From assembly GCF_001429605.1 (NCBI RefSeq), contig NZ_LMSS01000006.1, positions 1-64,000 of the forward strand: DNA of 64,000 nucleotides. Reading direction: 5' to 3'. Made by a program: the position numbers and the translations under genes. This stretch comes from Phycicoccus sp. Soil802 (GTDB taxonomy: Bacteria; Actinomycetota; Actinomycetes; Actinomycetales; Dermatophilaceae). This document shows, in pieces, positions 55,033-63,883 of the stretch. The notes under the pieces were generated by a model, which ran no database searches, was not told where the DNA came from, and saw nothing but the letters and a program-made list of their open reading frames with translations. Positions within the stretch are counted from its first letter, which is position 1, and each line of letters starts with the position of its first letter.

Positions 55033-57102
55033 TCAGGTGGCTGGGTCGCGGGGGTCCATCCGCACCTGGACCGAGGACTTCTCCTTGCGGGCACTGCGGA
55101 TCGACCGCATCGCCGCCAACGACTCGGCGAGCGCCGCCCGCTGGTCCAGGGGGCACCGCAGGAGCATCCGAACGGCGTCGTCGGCCACCTGGAGGGGGCC
55201 GAGTCGGTCGACTCCCTCAGGGAGCTGGGCCAGCCGGAGAGCCGCCTCGACGGCCCGGCGCTCACCGGTGACCGCGGCCAGGGCCACGGTCGGAGGCAGC
55301 GCCAGCTCGCGACGGTCGGCGAGCTCGCGGCCCGCGAACCACGCGGGATCCCAGCGGACCAGGGCCTCGACGACCGGCAGGGTCGTGTGGCTGGGGGCAC
55401 CGCACAGGACCACCTGCCCACCGTCGAGGGCGCCACGCGTGAGGGCGGCCGCGGCGGTCCAGCGGCGCAGGGCCTCCTCGCCCGCGTCCAGGGTGGGCCG
55501 GTCGAGACTGGCCCAGCCGTCGAGCAGCAGGCACGCGGCATACCCGCCCTCGGCGACGGGCTCGGCACCCGGGGTGGCGATGACGAGGGCAGGTGTCGCC
55601 GCCACCCGCTCGAGCACCGCCCCGGCACCGGAGGTGTGCACCGGCACCCCGGGGAAGGCCCGGCCCAGCTCCTCGGCGGTGCGTCGGGCGCCGACGACCG
55701 ACGAACGCAGCTCGCGACCCCCGCAGTGCCGACACTCGAACCGACCCACGCCGCGACCGCACCAGCGGCAGGCCGGCTCGGCCTGGCGGGAGCCCAGCGC
55801 GACCGGGCCGCCGCAGTGGCCGCAGCGCACGGCGGTGCGGCAGGTCTGGCAGGACAGGGAGGGCACGTAGCCGCGGCGCGGCACCTGGACGAGCACCGGG
55901 CCGGACTCCAGGGCGGCCTTGGCCGTGCGCCACGCGATCGACGGCAGGTGGGCCGAGGCGGCCGCGGCATCGCGCTCGACCTCGACTCCCTCGCCGGCGA
56001 CCTGGACCCGCGGGACCACCCCGCGCACGGAGGCGCCGGCGATGACGCGCAGGTCGCCGGTCTCGACGAGGCGCTGCACGGCCGCGGTGCGGGTGAAGCC
56101 ACCGGAGAGCACCGCGGCGCCCTCCACCCTCGCCCGGGTCAGCAGCACGTCACGGACGTGCGGATAGGGCGCGCGGGGCTCGTCGAGCAGGTCGTCGCCG
56201 TCGTCCCACCACGCGACCAGACCCAGGTCGCGCACGGGTGCGAAGGCCGCTGCCCGGGTGCCGACCACGACCGACACGTGGCCGCGCAGCACCTTGAGCC
56301 AGGCGGTGTAGCGGGCCTGCGGACCCTGGTCGGCGGTGAGGCGGACGTGGCGGCCCGGACCGAGGGCGGCGGTGAGCGCAGCGTCCACCCGGGCGACGTC
56401 GCGGTGGTCGGGGACGACCAGCACGCTGCCCCGGCCGGCGGCCAGGGTGGCGGCGGCAGCGGCGGCCAGCGCAGCCGGCCAGTCCTGCTCGGGAGACACG
56501 GTCGGCAGCGCCAGCCACGAGGCAGCCGGGGACTCCCCCGCCGCGAGCCGGGCCAGGTAGGCCGGCCCCGCGGCATACCTGCTCCAGGCCGGGCTGGCGA
56601 CGGCTGGCGCCGGGAGGGGGTCGGGGGTGGGCGCCTCGAGGGCGAGGGCCTTCTCGGCCGCCGCGTGCCGCGGCGGGACGGCCAGTCGGAGCACGTCACC
56701 GAGGGTGCCCGCGCACGCCGCGGCGACCTCGGTGGCCACCTGCAGCTGCGTCGGCGTCAGCACCGGCTCGGCCGACACCACCCGACGGATGGGCGCGAGC
56801 CGTCCCTCGTGCTCGGCCTGCGGCTGCCTGCCGACCACGAACCCGTCGAGGTCCTGCCCGGCGAACCGCACCTTGACCCGGACACCCGGCACGGCCGTCT
56901 CGGCCAGCGCCTCGGGCACGAGGTACTCGAACGGACGCGCGAGGTGGGCCAGCCCGGTGTCGACCACGACCGAGGCCACCGGGTCGGTGGACGCGGTGGC
57001 CTGGTCGGTGGTGCGGGGCGGGCGGGCGGGCTTGGCCAGGGCAGAGCGGATCAGCGCCAGCTGTTCGCCGGCCTGCTCACCGGGTCCGCCCTGTCCACTC
57101 AC
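55033..57102 (-). CDS. priA: PriA-like primosomal protein N', degenerate helicase
   Basis: In this 689-residue protein, the N-terminal DNA-binding domain (VDTGLAHLARPFEYLVPE, VRVKVRFAGQDLDGFVVG) and zinc-binding loop with four CxxC pairs (CQTC, CGHC, CRWC, CRHC) are kept. The helicase Walker A (normally GSGKT) is missing, and the DEEH box reads WDDGDD, so ATP-driven unwinding is unlikely. This is the known actinobacterial type of PriA. It follows metK by 27 bases. Confidence 0.9.
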   Translation of the reverse strand: MSGQGGPGEQAGEQLALIRSALAKPARPPRTTDQATASTDPVASVVVDTGLAHLARPFEYLVPEALAETAVPGVRVKVRFAGQDLDGFVVGRQPQAEHEGRLAPIRRVVSAEPVLTPTQLQVATEVAAACAGTLGDVLRLAVPPRHAAAEKALALEAPTPDPLPAPAVASPAWSRYAAGPAYLARLAAGESPAASWLALPTVSPEQDWPAALAAAAAATLAAGRGSVLVVPDHRDVARVDAALTAALGPGRHVRLTADQGPQARYTAWLKVLRGHVSVVVGTRAAAFAPVRDLGLVAWWDDGDDLLDEPRAPYPHVRDVLLTRARVEGAAVLSGGFTRTAAVQRLVETGDLRVIAGASVRGVVPRVQVAGEGVEVERDAAAASAHLPSIAWRTAKAALESGPVLVQVPRRGYVPSLSCQTCRTAVRCGHCGGPVALGSRQAEPACRWCGRGVGRFECRHCGGRELRSSVVGARRTAEELGRAFPGVPVHTSGAGAVLERVAATPALVIATPGAEPVAEGGYAACLLLDGWASLDRPTLDAGEEALRRWTAAAALTRGALDGGQVVLCGAPSHTTLPVVEALVRWDPAWFAGRELADRRELALPPTVALAAVTGERRAVEAALRLAQLPEGVDRLGPLQVADDAVRMLLRCPLDQRAALAESLAAMRSIRSARKEKSSVQVRMDPRDPAT

Positions 57103-57129
57103 GGGAGCGAACCTAGCGAACGGGTCCGA

Positions 57130-58350
57130 CTAGCCCTTGACTGCCTTCTGCAGGTCCTCGACGCGGTCGGTCCGCTCCCAGGTGAAGGGGTTGTCGACGC
57201 CGGCGGCCACGGTGCGACCGAAGTGGCCGTACGCAGCGGTCGGCTTGTAGATCGGGCGCAGCAGGTCGAGGTCGTGGACCAGGGCGCCGGGGCGCAGGTC
57301 GAAGACCGACGAGATGGCGGCCTGGATCTTGTCGACCGGCACCGACTCGGTGCCGAAGGTCTCCACGTAGAGACCGACCGGCTGCGCCTTGCCGATGGCG
57401 TAGGCGACCTGGACCTCGCAGCGGCGGGCGAGCCCGGCGGCGACGACGTTCTTGGCGACCCAGCGCATGGCGTAGGCGGCCGAGCGGTCGACCTTCGACG
57501 GGTCCTTGCCGGAGAAGGCGCCGCCACCGTGGCGGGACATGCCGCCGTAGGTGTCGACGATGATCTTGCGACCGGTGAGGCCGGCGTCACCCATGGGGCC
57601 ACCGATGACGAAGTTGCCGGTGGGGTTGATCAGGGTGCGGTAGCTCGACACGTCGAGGTCGGTGCCCTCGTCGGCGAGCTCGGCCAGCACCGGCTTGATC
57701 ACGTGCTCGATGATGTCGGGGGCCAGGAGGCCCTCGAGCGAGATGTCCTCGGCGTGCTGCGTGGACAGCACGACGGTGTCGAGCCGGACCGCCTTGTCGC
57801 CGTCGTAGCCGATGGTGACCTGGGTCTTGCCGTCGGGGCGCAGGTAGGCGACGTCGCCGCTCTGGCGGACCGCGGTGAGGCGCTCGGCCAGGCGGTGCGC
57901 GAGGTGGATCGGCAGCGGCATGAGCTCTGCGGTGTCCTCGCAGGCGTAGCCGAACATCAGGCCCTGGTCGCCGGCGCCCTGCTTGTCGAGCGGGTCCACG
58001 CCACCGGTGCGGTTCTCGTAGGCGGTGTCGACACCCTGCGCGATGTCGGGGCTCTGCTGCCCGATCGACACCTCGACGCCGCACGAGGCCCCGTCGAAGC
58101 CCTTGGTGGACGAGTCGTAGCCGATGCCCAGCACGGTGTCGCGGACGATCTTGGGGATCTCCACGTAGGCCTCGGTGGTGACCTCACCCGCGACGTGCAC
58201 GAGGCCGGTGGTCACCATCGTCTCGACCGCGACCCGGCTGCCCGGGTCCTGGCTCAGCATGGCATCGAGGATCGAGTCGGAGATCTGGTCGCAGATCTTG
58301 TCCGGGTGACCCTCGGTGACGGACTCGGACGTAAAGAGGCGTGCAGACAC
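57130..58350 (-). CDS. metK: S-adenosylmethionine synthetase
   Basis: This 406-residue protein (GTG start, AAGGAG upstream) has [19 protein letters not shown], the loop [12 protein letters not shown] and the P-loop-like [15 protein letters not shown]. It makes SAM from methionine and ATP. No SAM riboswitch is seen in its leader. Confidence 0.97.
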   Translation of the reverse strand: MSARLFTSESVTEGHPDKICDQISDSILDAMLSQDPGSRVAVETMVTTGLVHVAGEVTTEAYVEIPKIVRDTVLGIGYDSSTKGFDGASCGVEVSIGQQSPDIAQGVDTAYENRTGGVDPLDKQGAGDQGLMFGYACEDTAELMPLPIHLAHRLAERLTAVRQSGDVAYLRPDGKTQVTIGYDGDKAVRLDTVVLSTQHAEDISLEGLLAPDIIEHVIKPVLAELADEGTDLDVSSYRTLINPTGNFVIGGPMGDAGLTGRKIIVDTYGGMSRHGGGAFSGKDPSKVDRSAAYAMRWVAKNVVAAGLARRCEVQVAYAIGKAQPVGLYVETFGTESVPVDKIQAAISSVFDLRPGALVHDLDLLRPIYKPTAAYGHFGRTVAAGVDNPFTWERTDRVEDLQKAVKG

Positions 58351-58464
58351 TCAAATCTCCTTCGGGGCGGCAATCGCTGTCGATGCTGGCTGTGCTGTCG
58401 GTACGGTGCTGACAAGGGGCCGCGGCGACGGGCACGGCTGCGCGACCCCGAGAGTGTACCTAGG
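58351..58464 (-). promoter_or_regulatory. metK leader and candidate promoter
   Basis: TACACT at 58458-58453 is a good -10 box and would give a leader of about 95 bases before metK; no -35 is clear. The leader is GC-rich, with a CAGCACCGTACCGACAGCAC stretch. I see no known riboswitch pattern. Confidence 0.45.
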
Positions 58465-59751
58465 TCAGAGGATCTCCTGTACGGCGTCCCACACAGCGGC
58501 GGCGACGACCTCCTTGGAGGCCGGGCCGGCGTCGACGACGTGGCTCGACCCCTGGCGCAGGATGTGCACCGTGTTGTCGTCGAGGCCGAAGGTCTTGTCG
58601 AGGCCCACCTCGTTGACCACGAGCAGGTCGCACCCCTTGCGGGCCAGCTTGGCGCGGCCGTGCTGCAGCACCCCGCCCTGCTCGTCACCGGTCTCGGCGG
58701 CGAACCCCACGATGACCGGCGTGGCCTCCTCGCCGCGCGCCTCGACCAGCCCGGCGAGGACGTCGGGGTTGCGCACCAGCGTGATGGTCGGAGCGGCGTC
58801 GGGGTCGGCCGGGTCGTGCGTCTTCTTGATCTTGGCGTCGGTGTAGTGCGCCGGGCGGAAGTCGGCCACGGCAGCAGCCATCACGACGACGTCGGCGTCC
58901 TTGGCGGCGCGCTCCACGGCAGCCTGCAGCTCGAGGGCGGTCGACACCGGCACGACGGTGACCCCGGGAGGCGCGACGAGGGAGGTGTTCGCGGCGACCA
59001 GGGTCACCGAGGCACCCCGGCTCGCGGCCACGGCAGCGAGGGCGTACCCCTGCTTGCCCGAGCTGCGGTTGCCGAGGTAGCGCACCGGGTCGAGCGGCTC
59101 ACGGGTGCCACCGGCGGACACGACGACGCTGCGACCGGCGAGCTCCGAAGTGGTGGCCTCAGTCCGTGCCGAAACGTCCGGAGATCCGGGTGTTTCGCTT
59201 CCAACACCGGTGTGGGGGGCGGGATGGGCGAGGATCCGCTCGCACACGGCATACAGGGCCTCGGGCTCGGGGAGCCGCCCCGGACCGGTGTCGGCGCCGG
59301 TGAGGCGCCCCGATGCCGGCGGGATGATGTGTATGCCGCGTTCGGCCAGCGTGGAGACGTTCGCCTGGGTGGCCGCGTGCTCCCACATCTCGGTGTGCAT
59401 CGCCGGGGCCATCACCACCGGGCAGCGGGCCGTCAGCAGGACGTTGGTCAGCAGGTCGCCGGCCAGCCCGTGGGCGGCCTTGGCGAGCAGGTCGGCGGTG
59501 GCGGGGGCCACGACCACGAGGTCGGCGGTCTGGCCCAGCCGGACGTGCGGCACCTCGTGCACGGAGTCCCAGACCCCGGTGTGCACAGGCTTGCCCGACA
59601 GCGCCTCCCACGTGGGGGCGCCGACGAACTGCAGCGCCGAGGCGGTGGGCACGACCGTGACGTCGTGTCCAGCCTCGGTGAACAGGCGCAACAGGGAGCA
59701 GGCCTTGTAGGCGGCGATGCCACCACTGACCCCGAGGACGATGCGCGCCAT
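58465..59751 (-). CDS. coaBC: Bifunctional phosphopantothenoylcysteine decarboxylase/synthase
   Basis: In this 428-residue protein, the N-terminal CoaC flavoprotein has ARIVLGVSGGIAAYKACSLL and MAPAMHTEMW, with the catalytic PAMH-type block. The C-terminal CoaB has VVSAGGTREPLDPVRYLGNR and NRSSGKQGYALA. The linker between the domains (about 165-200) is longer than usual. It makes 4'-phosphopantetheine for coenzyme A. It starts 11 bases after rpoZ. Confidence 0.96.
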   Translation of the reverse strand: MARIVLGVSGGIAAYKACSLLRLFTEAGHDVTVVPTASALQFVGAPTWEALSGKPVHTGVWDSVHEVPHVRLGQTADLVVVAPATADLLAKAAHGLAGDLLTNVLLTARCPVVMAPAMHTEMWEHAATQANVSTLAERGIHIIPPASGRLTGADTGPGRLPEPEALYAVCERILAHPAPHTGVGSETPGSPDVSARTEATTSELAGRSVVVSAGGTREPLDPVRYLGNRSSGKQGYALAAVAASRGASVTLVAANTSLVAPPGVTVVPVSTALELQAAVERAAKDADVVVMAAAVADFRPAHYTDAKIKKTHDPADPDAAPTITLVRNPDVLAGLVEARGEEATPVIVGFAAETGDEQGGVLQHGRAKLARKGCDLLVVNEVGLDKTFGLDDNTVHILRQGSSHVVDAGPASKEVVAAAVWDAVQEIL

Positions 59752-59762
59752 GGGGGTGGGGC

Positions 59763-60026
59763 TCAGCCCTCGATCGGCTCGGAGGTGACCAGACCCTCGT
59801 TGATCTCACGCAGCGCGATGGACATCGGCTTCTCGTGGACCTGGCTGTCGACCAGCGGGCCGACGTGCTCGAGCAGGCCCTCCTGCAGCTGGGAGTAGTA
59901 GGCGTTGATCTGGCGGGCGCGCTTGGCTGAGTAGATGACCAGGGCGTACTTGGAGTCGGCCTTGGTCAGCAGGTCGTCGATCGGCGGGTTGGTGATGCCG
60001 ATCGGGTTGGCGACGGTTCCAGACAC
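59763..60026 (-). CDS. rpoZ: RNA polymerase omega subunit
   Basis: The start chosen is GTG 60026 ([20 protein letters not shown]); a TTG four codons upstream is an alternative, and neither has a strong ribosome site. The 87-residue protein [20 protein letters not shown] is the conserved omega core. It assists beta-prime folding and RNA polymerase assembly. It lies between gmk and coaBC, its usual place. Confidence 0.95.
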   Translation of the reverse strand: MSGTVANPIGITNPPIDDLLTKADSKYALVIYSAKRARQINAYYSQLQEGLLEHVGPLVDSQVHEKPMSIALREINEGLVTSEPIEG

Positions 60027-60094
60027 AGGGGTGCTCAATTCTTTTGGGGGTGACTCAGCTTCTAGACGGTTCACTCGGCTTCTGACCTCGGAGG

Positions 60095-60679
60095 TCAGTG
60101 CGATCGCATCAATGATACGAGTTCTTCGGCCGCACGACGAACGTCGTCGTTGACGATGGTCACGTCGAACTCGTCCTCGGCGGCCATTTCGACCTTCGCG
60201 GTCTCCAGCCGACGGGTGCGTTCCGCCTCGTCCTCGGTGCCGCGGCCGACCAGCCGACGGACCAGCTCGTCCCAGCTGGGAGGAGCGAGGAAGACGAACA
60301 GGGCCTCCGGCATGGTGGCCCGCACCTGGCGCGCGCCCTGCAGGTCGATCTCCAGCAGCGCCATCCGGTGGTCGCGCAGCGCCTGCTCGACGGGGGCCCG
60401 CGGCGTGCCGTAGTGGTTGAACCCGTGCACGACGGCCGACTCGAGCAGCTCGCCGTCCCGCTCCATCCGGGCGAACTCGTCGGTGTCGACGAAGTGGTAG
60501 TGGGTGCCCTCGACCTCGCCGGGGCGGGGACTGCGGGTCGTGGCGCTCACGGAGAGCCAGACCTCGGGGAAGTGGTCTCGCACGTAGGCGGACAGGGTGC
60601 CCTTGCCCACCGCGGTGGGACCGGCGAGCACGACGAGCCGCCTCGGGCGGTCCTCGCCTGGGGGAACCGGCTGGCTCAC
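60095..60679 (-). CDS. gmk: Guanylate kinase
   Basis: This 194-residue protein (GTG start) has P-loop [16 protein letters not shown], the GMP-binding block [16 protein letters not shown] and [10 protein letters not shown], and [12 protein letters not shown]. It phosphorylates GMP to GDP. The start overlaps the mihF stop (GTGA). Confidence 0.96.
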   Translation of the reverse strand: MSQPVPPGEDRPRRLVVLAGPTAVGKGTLSAYVRDHFPEVWLSVSATTRSPRPGEVEGTHYHFVDTDEFARMERDGELLESAVVHGFNHYGTPRAPVEQALRDHRMALLEIDLQGARQVRATMPEALFVFLAPPSWDELVRRLVGRGTEDEAERTRRLETAKVEMAAEDEFDVTIVNDDVRRAAEELVSLMRSH

Positions 60680-60993
60680 GCCTCGTCGAAGCGCGTGAGC
60701 AGAGCCGAGATCTGGTTGGCGCCGAGACCACGGACGCGGCGGCTCTCGGAGATGCCGACCTCCTCCATGATCTGGCGGGCGCGGACCCGGCCGACGCCGG
60801 GCATCGACTCCAGCAGCGCGGAGACCTTCATCTTCCCGACGACCTCGTTGGCCTTGCCGTCGGTGATGACCTCCTTGAGGGAGCCTTGGGCGTACTTCAG
60901 CCGGTTCTTGACGGCCGCACGCTCACGGCGGGCTACTGCAGCCTTCTCGAGGGCCGCGGCACGCTGCTCCGGGGTCAACGGGGGAAGGGCCAC
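60676..60993 (-). CDS. mihF: Integration host factor, actinobacterial type
   Basis: This 105-residue protein (GTG start, AAGGAG upstream) has an N-terminal helix rich in Ala/Arg/Lys and a helix-two-turn-helix [20 protein letters not shown], then [20 protein letters not shown]. This nucleoid-associated protein is unrelated in fold to enteric IHF and is essential in mycobacteria. It is usually placed directly before gmk, as here. Confidence 0.96.
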   Translation of the reverse strand: MALPPLTPEQRAAALEKAAVARRERAAVKNRLKYAQGSLKEVITDGKANEVVGKMKVSALLESMPGVGRVRARQIMEEVGISESRRVRGLGANQISALLTRFDEA

Positions 60994-61061
60994 GGTGGTA
61001 CTCCTTGCAGGCAGATCGGCACGTACTTCGTGTCAGATGGGTATCGCGGTGGTGCCTTCCG

Positions 61062-61067
61062 ACAATA
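61062..61067 (-). promoter_or_regulatory. -10 box (TATTGT) upstream of mihF
   Basis: TATTGT at 61067-61062 lies within a relatively AT-rich stretch and would give a leader of about 60 bases before mihF-gmk-rpoZ. No strong -35 is visible. Confidence 0.5.
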
Positions 61068-61125
61068 GCAACCGACCAGCGGGGTTTCGCGTCGAGGTCG
61101 GCCCGGCGCGCCCTGCCGAGGGCCG

Positions 61126-62016
61126 TCAGCGCAGCAAGGCGGCCAGCGAGGCGCTGGTCTGCAGGGCGCGGTCACGCAGGGCGGCGACCTCCGGTCCGGC
61201 CGTCAGGACCTCACGGCTGCTGGCCGGCAGGACGTTCGGGAGCGCGTCGCCGAAGACCCGGCGCAGGTCGTCCGTGGTGCCCCCCTGGGCACCGACACCC
61301 GGTGACAGCAGGGGTCCGTTGACTGCGGCGAGGTCGAGCTGGAGCTCCTGGACCGCCGACCCCACGGTGGCGCCGACGACGAGGCCGACGCTCCCCAGCT
61401 CCCCGCGGGCCGCCGCCGCGGCGTTCTCGGCGGCTGCCGAAATGACCATGCTCTCAGCGACGCTCGTGTCGCGCAGTCGGGCGTGTTGCACCGAGCGCCC
61501 CTCCGGGTTGGACGTGAGCGCGAGCACGAAGACCCCGCGGTGGGTCTGCGCCGCCAGGTCCAGGGCCGGCCGCAGCGACTCGAAGCCCAGGTAGGGGCTG
61601 ACCGTCAGGGCGTCTCCGGGGGCGACGGCGTCCTTGCCGAGGTAGGCCTCGGCATAGGCCGCCATGGTCGAGCCGATGTCGCCGCGCTTGGCATCGAGGA
61701 TGACCAGGGTGCCGGCCTCGCGCAGGGCGGCGATGGCGGCCTCGAGGATGGCGACGCCTCGCGACCCGAAGACCTCGAAGAACGCGGACTGCGGCTTCAC
61801 GACGCCCACGTGGCCGGCGAAGGCCTCGACACAGGCGTCGGTGAACCGCGCCAGGCCGTCGAGGTCGTAGCCGAGGCCCCACGACTCGACCAGCGCGCGA
61901 TGCGGGTCGATGCCCGCGCAGAGCGGGCCGTGGGTGTCGGTGGTGGCGCGCAGCCGCTGCCCGAAGGTCAGTCCGGTCATGATCGTGTCCGTGGTCGTGT
62001 CTGTGCTTGCACTCAT
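61126..62016 (-). CDS. pyrF: Orotidine 5'-phosphate decarboxylase
   Basis: The start is ATG 62016, overlapping the pyrD stop (ATGA); a later ATG (MTGLTFGQRL) has no better site. The 296-residue protein is of the long, actinobacterial/archaeal-type class: LCAGIDPHRALV, VVKPQSAFFEVFGS, the catalytic VILDAKRGDIGSTM and SPYLGFESL. It releases CO2 to give UMP. Confidence 0.96.
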   Translation of the reverse strand: MSASTDTTTDTIMTGLTFGQRLRATTDTHGPLCAGIDPHRALVESWGLGYDLDGLARFTDACVEAFAGHVGVVKPQSAFFEVFGSRGVAILEAAIAALREAGTLVILDAKRGDIGSTMAAYAEAYLGKDAVAPGDALTVSPYLGFESLRPALDLAAQTHRGVFVLALTSNPEGRSVQHARLRDTSVAESMVISAAAENAAAAARGELGSVGLVVGATVGSAVQELQLDLAAVNGPLLSPGVGAQGGTTDDLRRVFGDALPNVLPASSREVLTAGPEVAALRDRALQTSASLAALLR

Positions 62017-62975
62017 GCTCGTGCCACCCTCCCGTGGGCCACACCGACGGCGTCGGTGAACCGCTCGAATCCCTTGTCCTCCAGGAGCCCGGCCAGCTCC
62101 CGGCCCACGCGCACCGGGGCGCTGGGGTCGTTGAAGGTCGCCGTGCCCACCTGGACTGCACTGGCTCCGGCGGCGACCAGCTCCAGGGCGTCGCGTCCGG
62201 TGCGCACTCCCCCGACGCCGATGATCGGCACCGTGGGCAGCCGGCCCTCGAGCATCGCTGCCCGGGTCTGCCAGATCGCGCGGACCGCGACCGGGCGGAC
62301 CGCCGGCCCGGAGAGACCCCCGGTGACCCCGGCCACCTGCGGCCGGAGCCGGTCGGTGTCGATGACCATGCCGAGCAGGGTGTTGATCATGGTGAGCCCG
62401 TCGGCGCCGGCCTTCACGCAGGCCTGGGCGACACTGACGATGTCGGTCACGTCGGGGGTCAGCTTGGCGAAGATCGGCACGTCGCGCGGCAGCTGCTCGC
62501 GGACCAGGGCGACCACCTTGGCGCTGGCCATCGGGTCGCAGGCGAAGACCAGCCCGCGGTTGGCGACGTTGGGGCACGAGATGTTGACCTCGACGCCCAC
62601 CACGGCGTCGAAGGCGTCGCTGGCCCGCAGGGTCGCCGCCACGTCGGCGAACTCGCCGCTGGTGTTGCCGGCGATGGACACGAGGGTGCGCGCCCCGGCC
62701 TGCTTCAGCCAGGCGAGGTCCTGGTCGACGAACGCCGAGATGCCCGGCCCCTGGAGCCCGATGGAGTTGAGCATCCCCGACGGGGTCTCGGCCATCCGTG
62801 GGGTGCCGCGCCCGGAGCGCGGGTCGGCCATCACGGACTTGGTCACGAAGGCGCCGAGCTCACGGATGTCGAAGAACCGGGCCAGCTCGCGCCCGTTCGC
62901 CGCACAGCCGGAGGCGGTCATCATCGGGCTCGGCAGGGTCGCGGCGCCGAGCGGCACCGACATGTCTACCGGCAT
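62013..62975 (-). CDS. pyrD: Dihydroorotate dehydrogenase, class 1B catalytic subunit
   Basis: The start is ATG 62975, sharing one base with the pyrK stop (TGATG). The 320-residue FMN barrel has ASGCAANGRELARF, the catalytic Cys in VEVNISCPNV, AKLTPDVTDI and IIGVGGVRTGRDALE. Class 1B enzymes need the PyrK subunit encoded just upstream. Confidence 0.96.
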   Translation of the reverse strand: MPVDMSVPLGAATLPSPMMTASGCAANGRELARFFDIRELGAFVTKSVMADPRSGRGTPRMAETPSGMLNSIGLQGPGISAFVDQDLAWLKQAGARTLVSIAGNTSGEFADVAATLRASDAFDAVVGVEVNISCPNVANRGLVFACDPMASAKVVALVREQLPRDVPIFAKLTPDVTDIVSVAQACVKAGADGLTMINTLLGMVIDTDRLRPQVAGVTGGLSGPAVRPVAVRAIWQTRAAMLEGRLPTVPIIGVGGVRTGRDALELVAAGASAVQVGTATFNDPSAPVRVGRELAGLLEDKGFERFTDAVGVAHGRVARA

Positions 62976-63883
62976 CAGTGACCACCCACCCGAGGAGCAC
63001 CGACGGCGTCGGCAGGCACGCGGCACAGCCCGTCCGAGAACGCGTCCCAGCGCACCCGGTCGCCGCGGAAGACCGGGCCCTCGACGCACGAGCGCACCAT
63101 GCGGGTCGTCCCATCCTTCCCGGCCACCGGCATCACGCAGGTCATGCAGACGCCCACCCCGCACGCCATCGACTCCTCGACCGCGACCTGCGCGACGGCA
63201 CCCTCGGCCGTCGCGATGTCGGTGATCGACCTGAGCATCCCCATCGGCCCGCAGCCGTAGACCACGGCCGCACCGGTCCGCCGGATGACCATGGGGAGCA
63301 CGTCGGACACCCAGCCCTTGTTGCCGGCCGAGCCGTCGTCGGTGGTGACGGTCACGCCGTCGGCGAAACGGCGGGCCTCGACGACGCCGAACAGCTTCGA
63401 CTCCGTGGCAGCGCCGAGCACCATCTCGACATGGCAGCCACGCTCGCGCAGCGCCCCCGCGAGCCAGAAGAGCGGCGCGCTGCCGTAGCCACCGCCGACC
63501 AGCACGCACGCCACCGGCTCGCTGGGCAGCGGGAACGGGCGGCCGAGCGGCCCGACGATGTCGACCTCGTCGTGGGCGCGCAGGGTGCTGAGCCACTCGG
63601 TCCCGGCCCCGACCGCGGAGATCACCACGTCGACCGTGCCGCCGTAGGTGCCGGACGGGCTCACCTTGTGGATCGAGAAGCACCGTCGCAGGAGGTTCGC
63701 GCTGGTGTCGCCACCGACTGCCAGGGCCACGAACTGGCCGGGGCGGGCCAGCTCGGCCAGCCCGGGGGCCACGAAGGTGAGGTGGTGGTAGGCGCCGGCT
63801 CGGCGGGTGGCGATCAGCTCACCGGTCACCTGGACGACGCCGGACCCCTCGACCCGGGTATGCCGCGTGCTCGCCTCGCTCAC
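62975..63883 (-). CDS. pyrK: Dihydroorotate dehydrogenase electron-transfer subunit
   Basis: This 302-residue protein (GTG start overlapping the carB stop) has a flavin-binding barrel with RRCFSIHKV (FAD), the NAD region VLVGGGYGSAPLFWLAG and VYGCGPMGML, and 2Fe-2S cysteines in ESMACGVGVCMTCVMP and RSCVEGPVF. It passes electrons from dihydroorotate to NAD via PyrD. Confidence 0.95.
   Translation of the reverse strand: MSEASTRHTRVEGSGVVQVTGELIATRRAGAYHHLTFVAPGLAELARPGQFVALAVGGDTSANLLRRCFSIHKVSPSGTYGGTVDVVISAVGAGTEWLSTLRAHDEVDIVGPLGRPFPLPSEPVACVLVGGGYGSAPLFWLAGALRERGCHVEMVLGAATESKLFGVVEARRFADGVTVTTDDGSAGNKGWVSDVLPMVIRRTGAAVVYGCGPMGMLRSITDIATAEGAVAQVAVEESMACGVGVCMTCVMPVAGKDGTTRMVRSCVEGPVFRGDRVRWDAFSDGLCRVPADAVGAPRVGGH

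Larger units (their letters stand above)
4837..63865. repeat. Dispersed octamer GTATGCCG/CGGCATAC, 34 copies
   Basis: By hand search, GTATGCCG starts on the plus strand at 8090, 11754, 18534, 22315, 25113, 30163, 31336, 36637, 37751, 39805, 40210, 43101, 46667, 47148, 52691, 59331, 63858. The complement CGGCATAC starts at 4837, 13823, 16699, 23711, 25652, 28401, 30814, 31929, 33399, 39595, 42210, 43535, 46603, 49382, 55536, 56571, 59247. The following base is mostly C or T. Only two other TATGCC/GGCATA sites were seen (44739, 61645 areas). The sites fall in genes in all phases and also in gaps. Confidence 0.85.

Noticed and set aside
55033-57102. PriA as a broken gene because Walker A is missing
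   Set aside because: Full length, intact zinc loop and operon position agree with the degenerate PriA known throughout actinobacteria, so it is not a pseudogene.
58351-58464. SAM riboswitch before metK
   Set aside because: None of the conserved SAM-I/II/IV core blocks are seen in the leader.
54949-59898. Very long plus-strand open frame (1649 codons) opposite def, priA and metK
   Set aside because: It lies antisense to well-recognised genes, has no ribosome site, and reads as low-complexity Arg/Gly/Asp/Val sequence typical of the mirror of GC-rich coding DNA.
60676-60993. HU/IHF-type enteric nucleoid protein
   Set aside because: The helix-two-turn-helix pattern and position before gmk fit the unrelated actinobacterial integration host factor.
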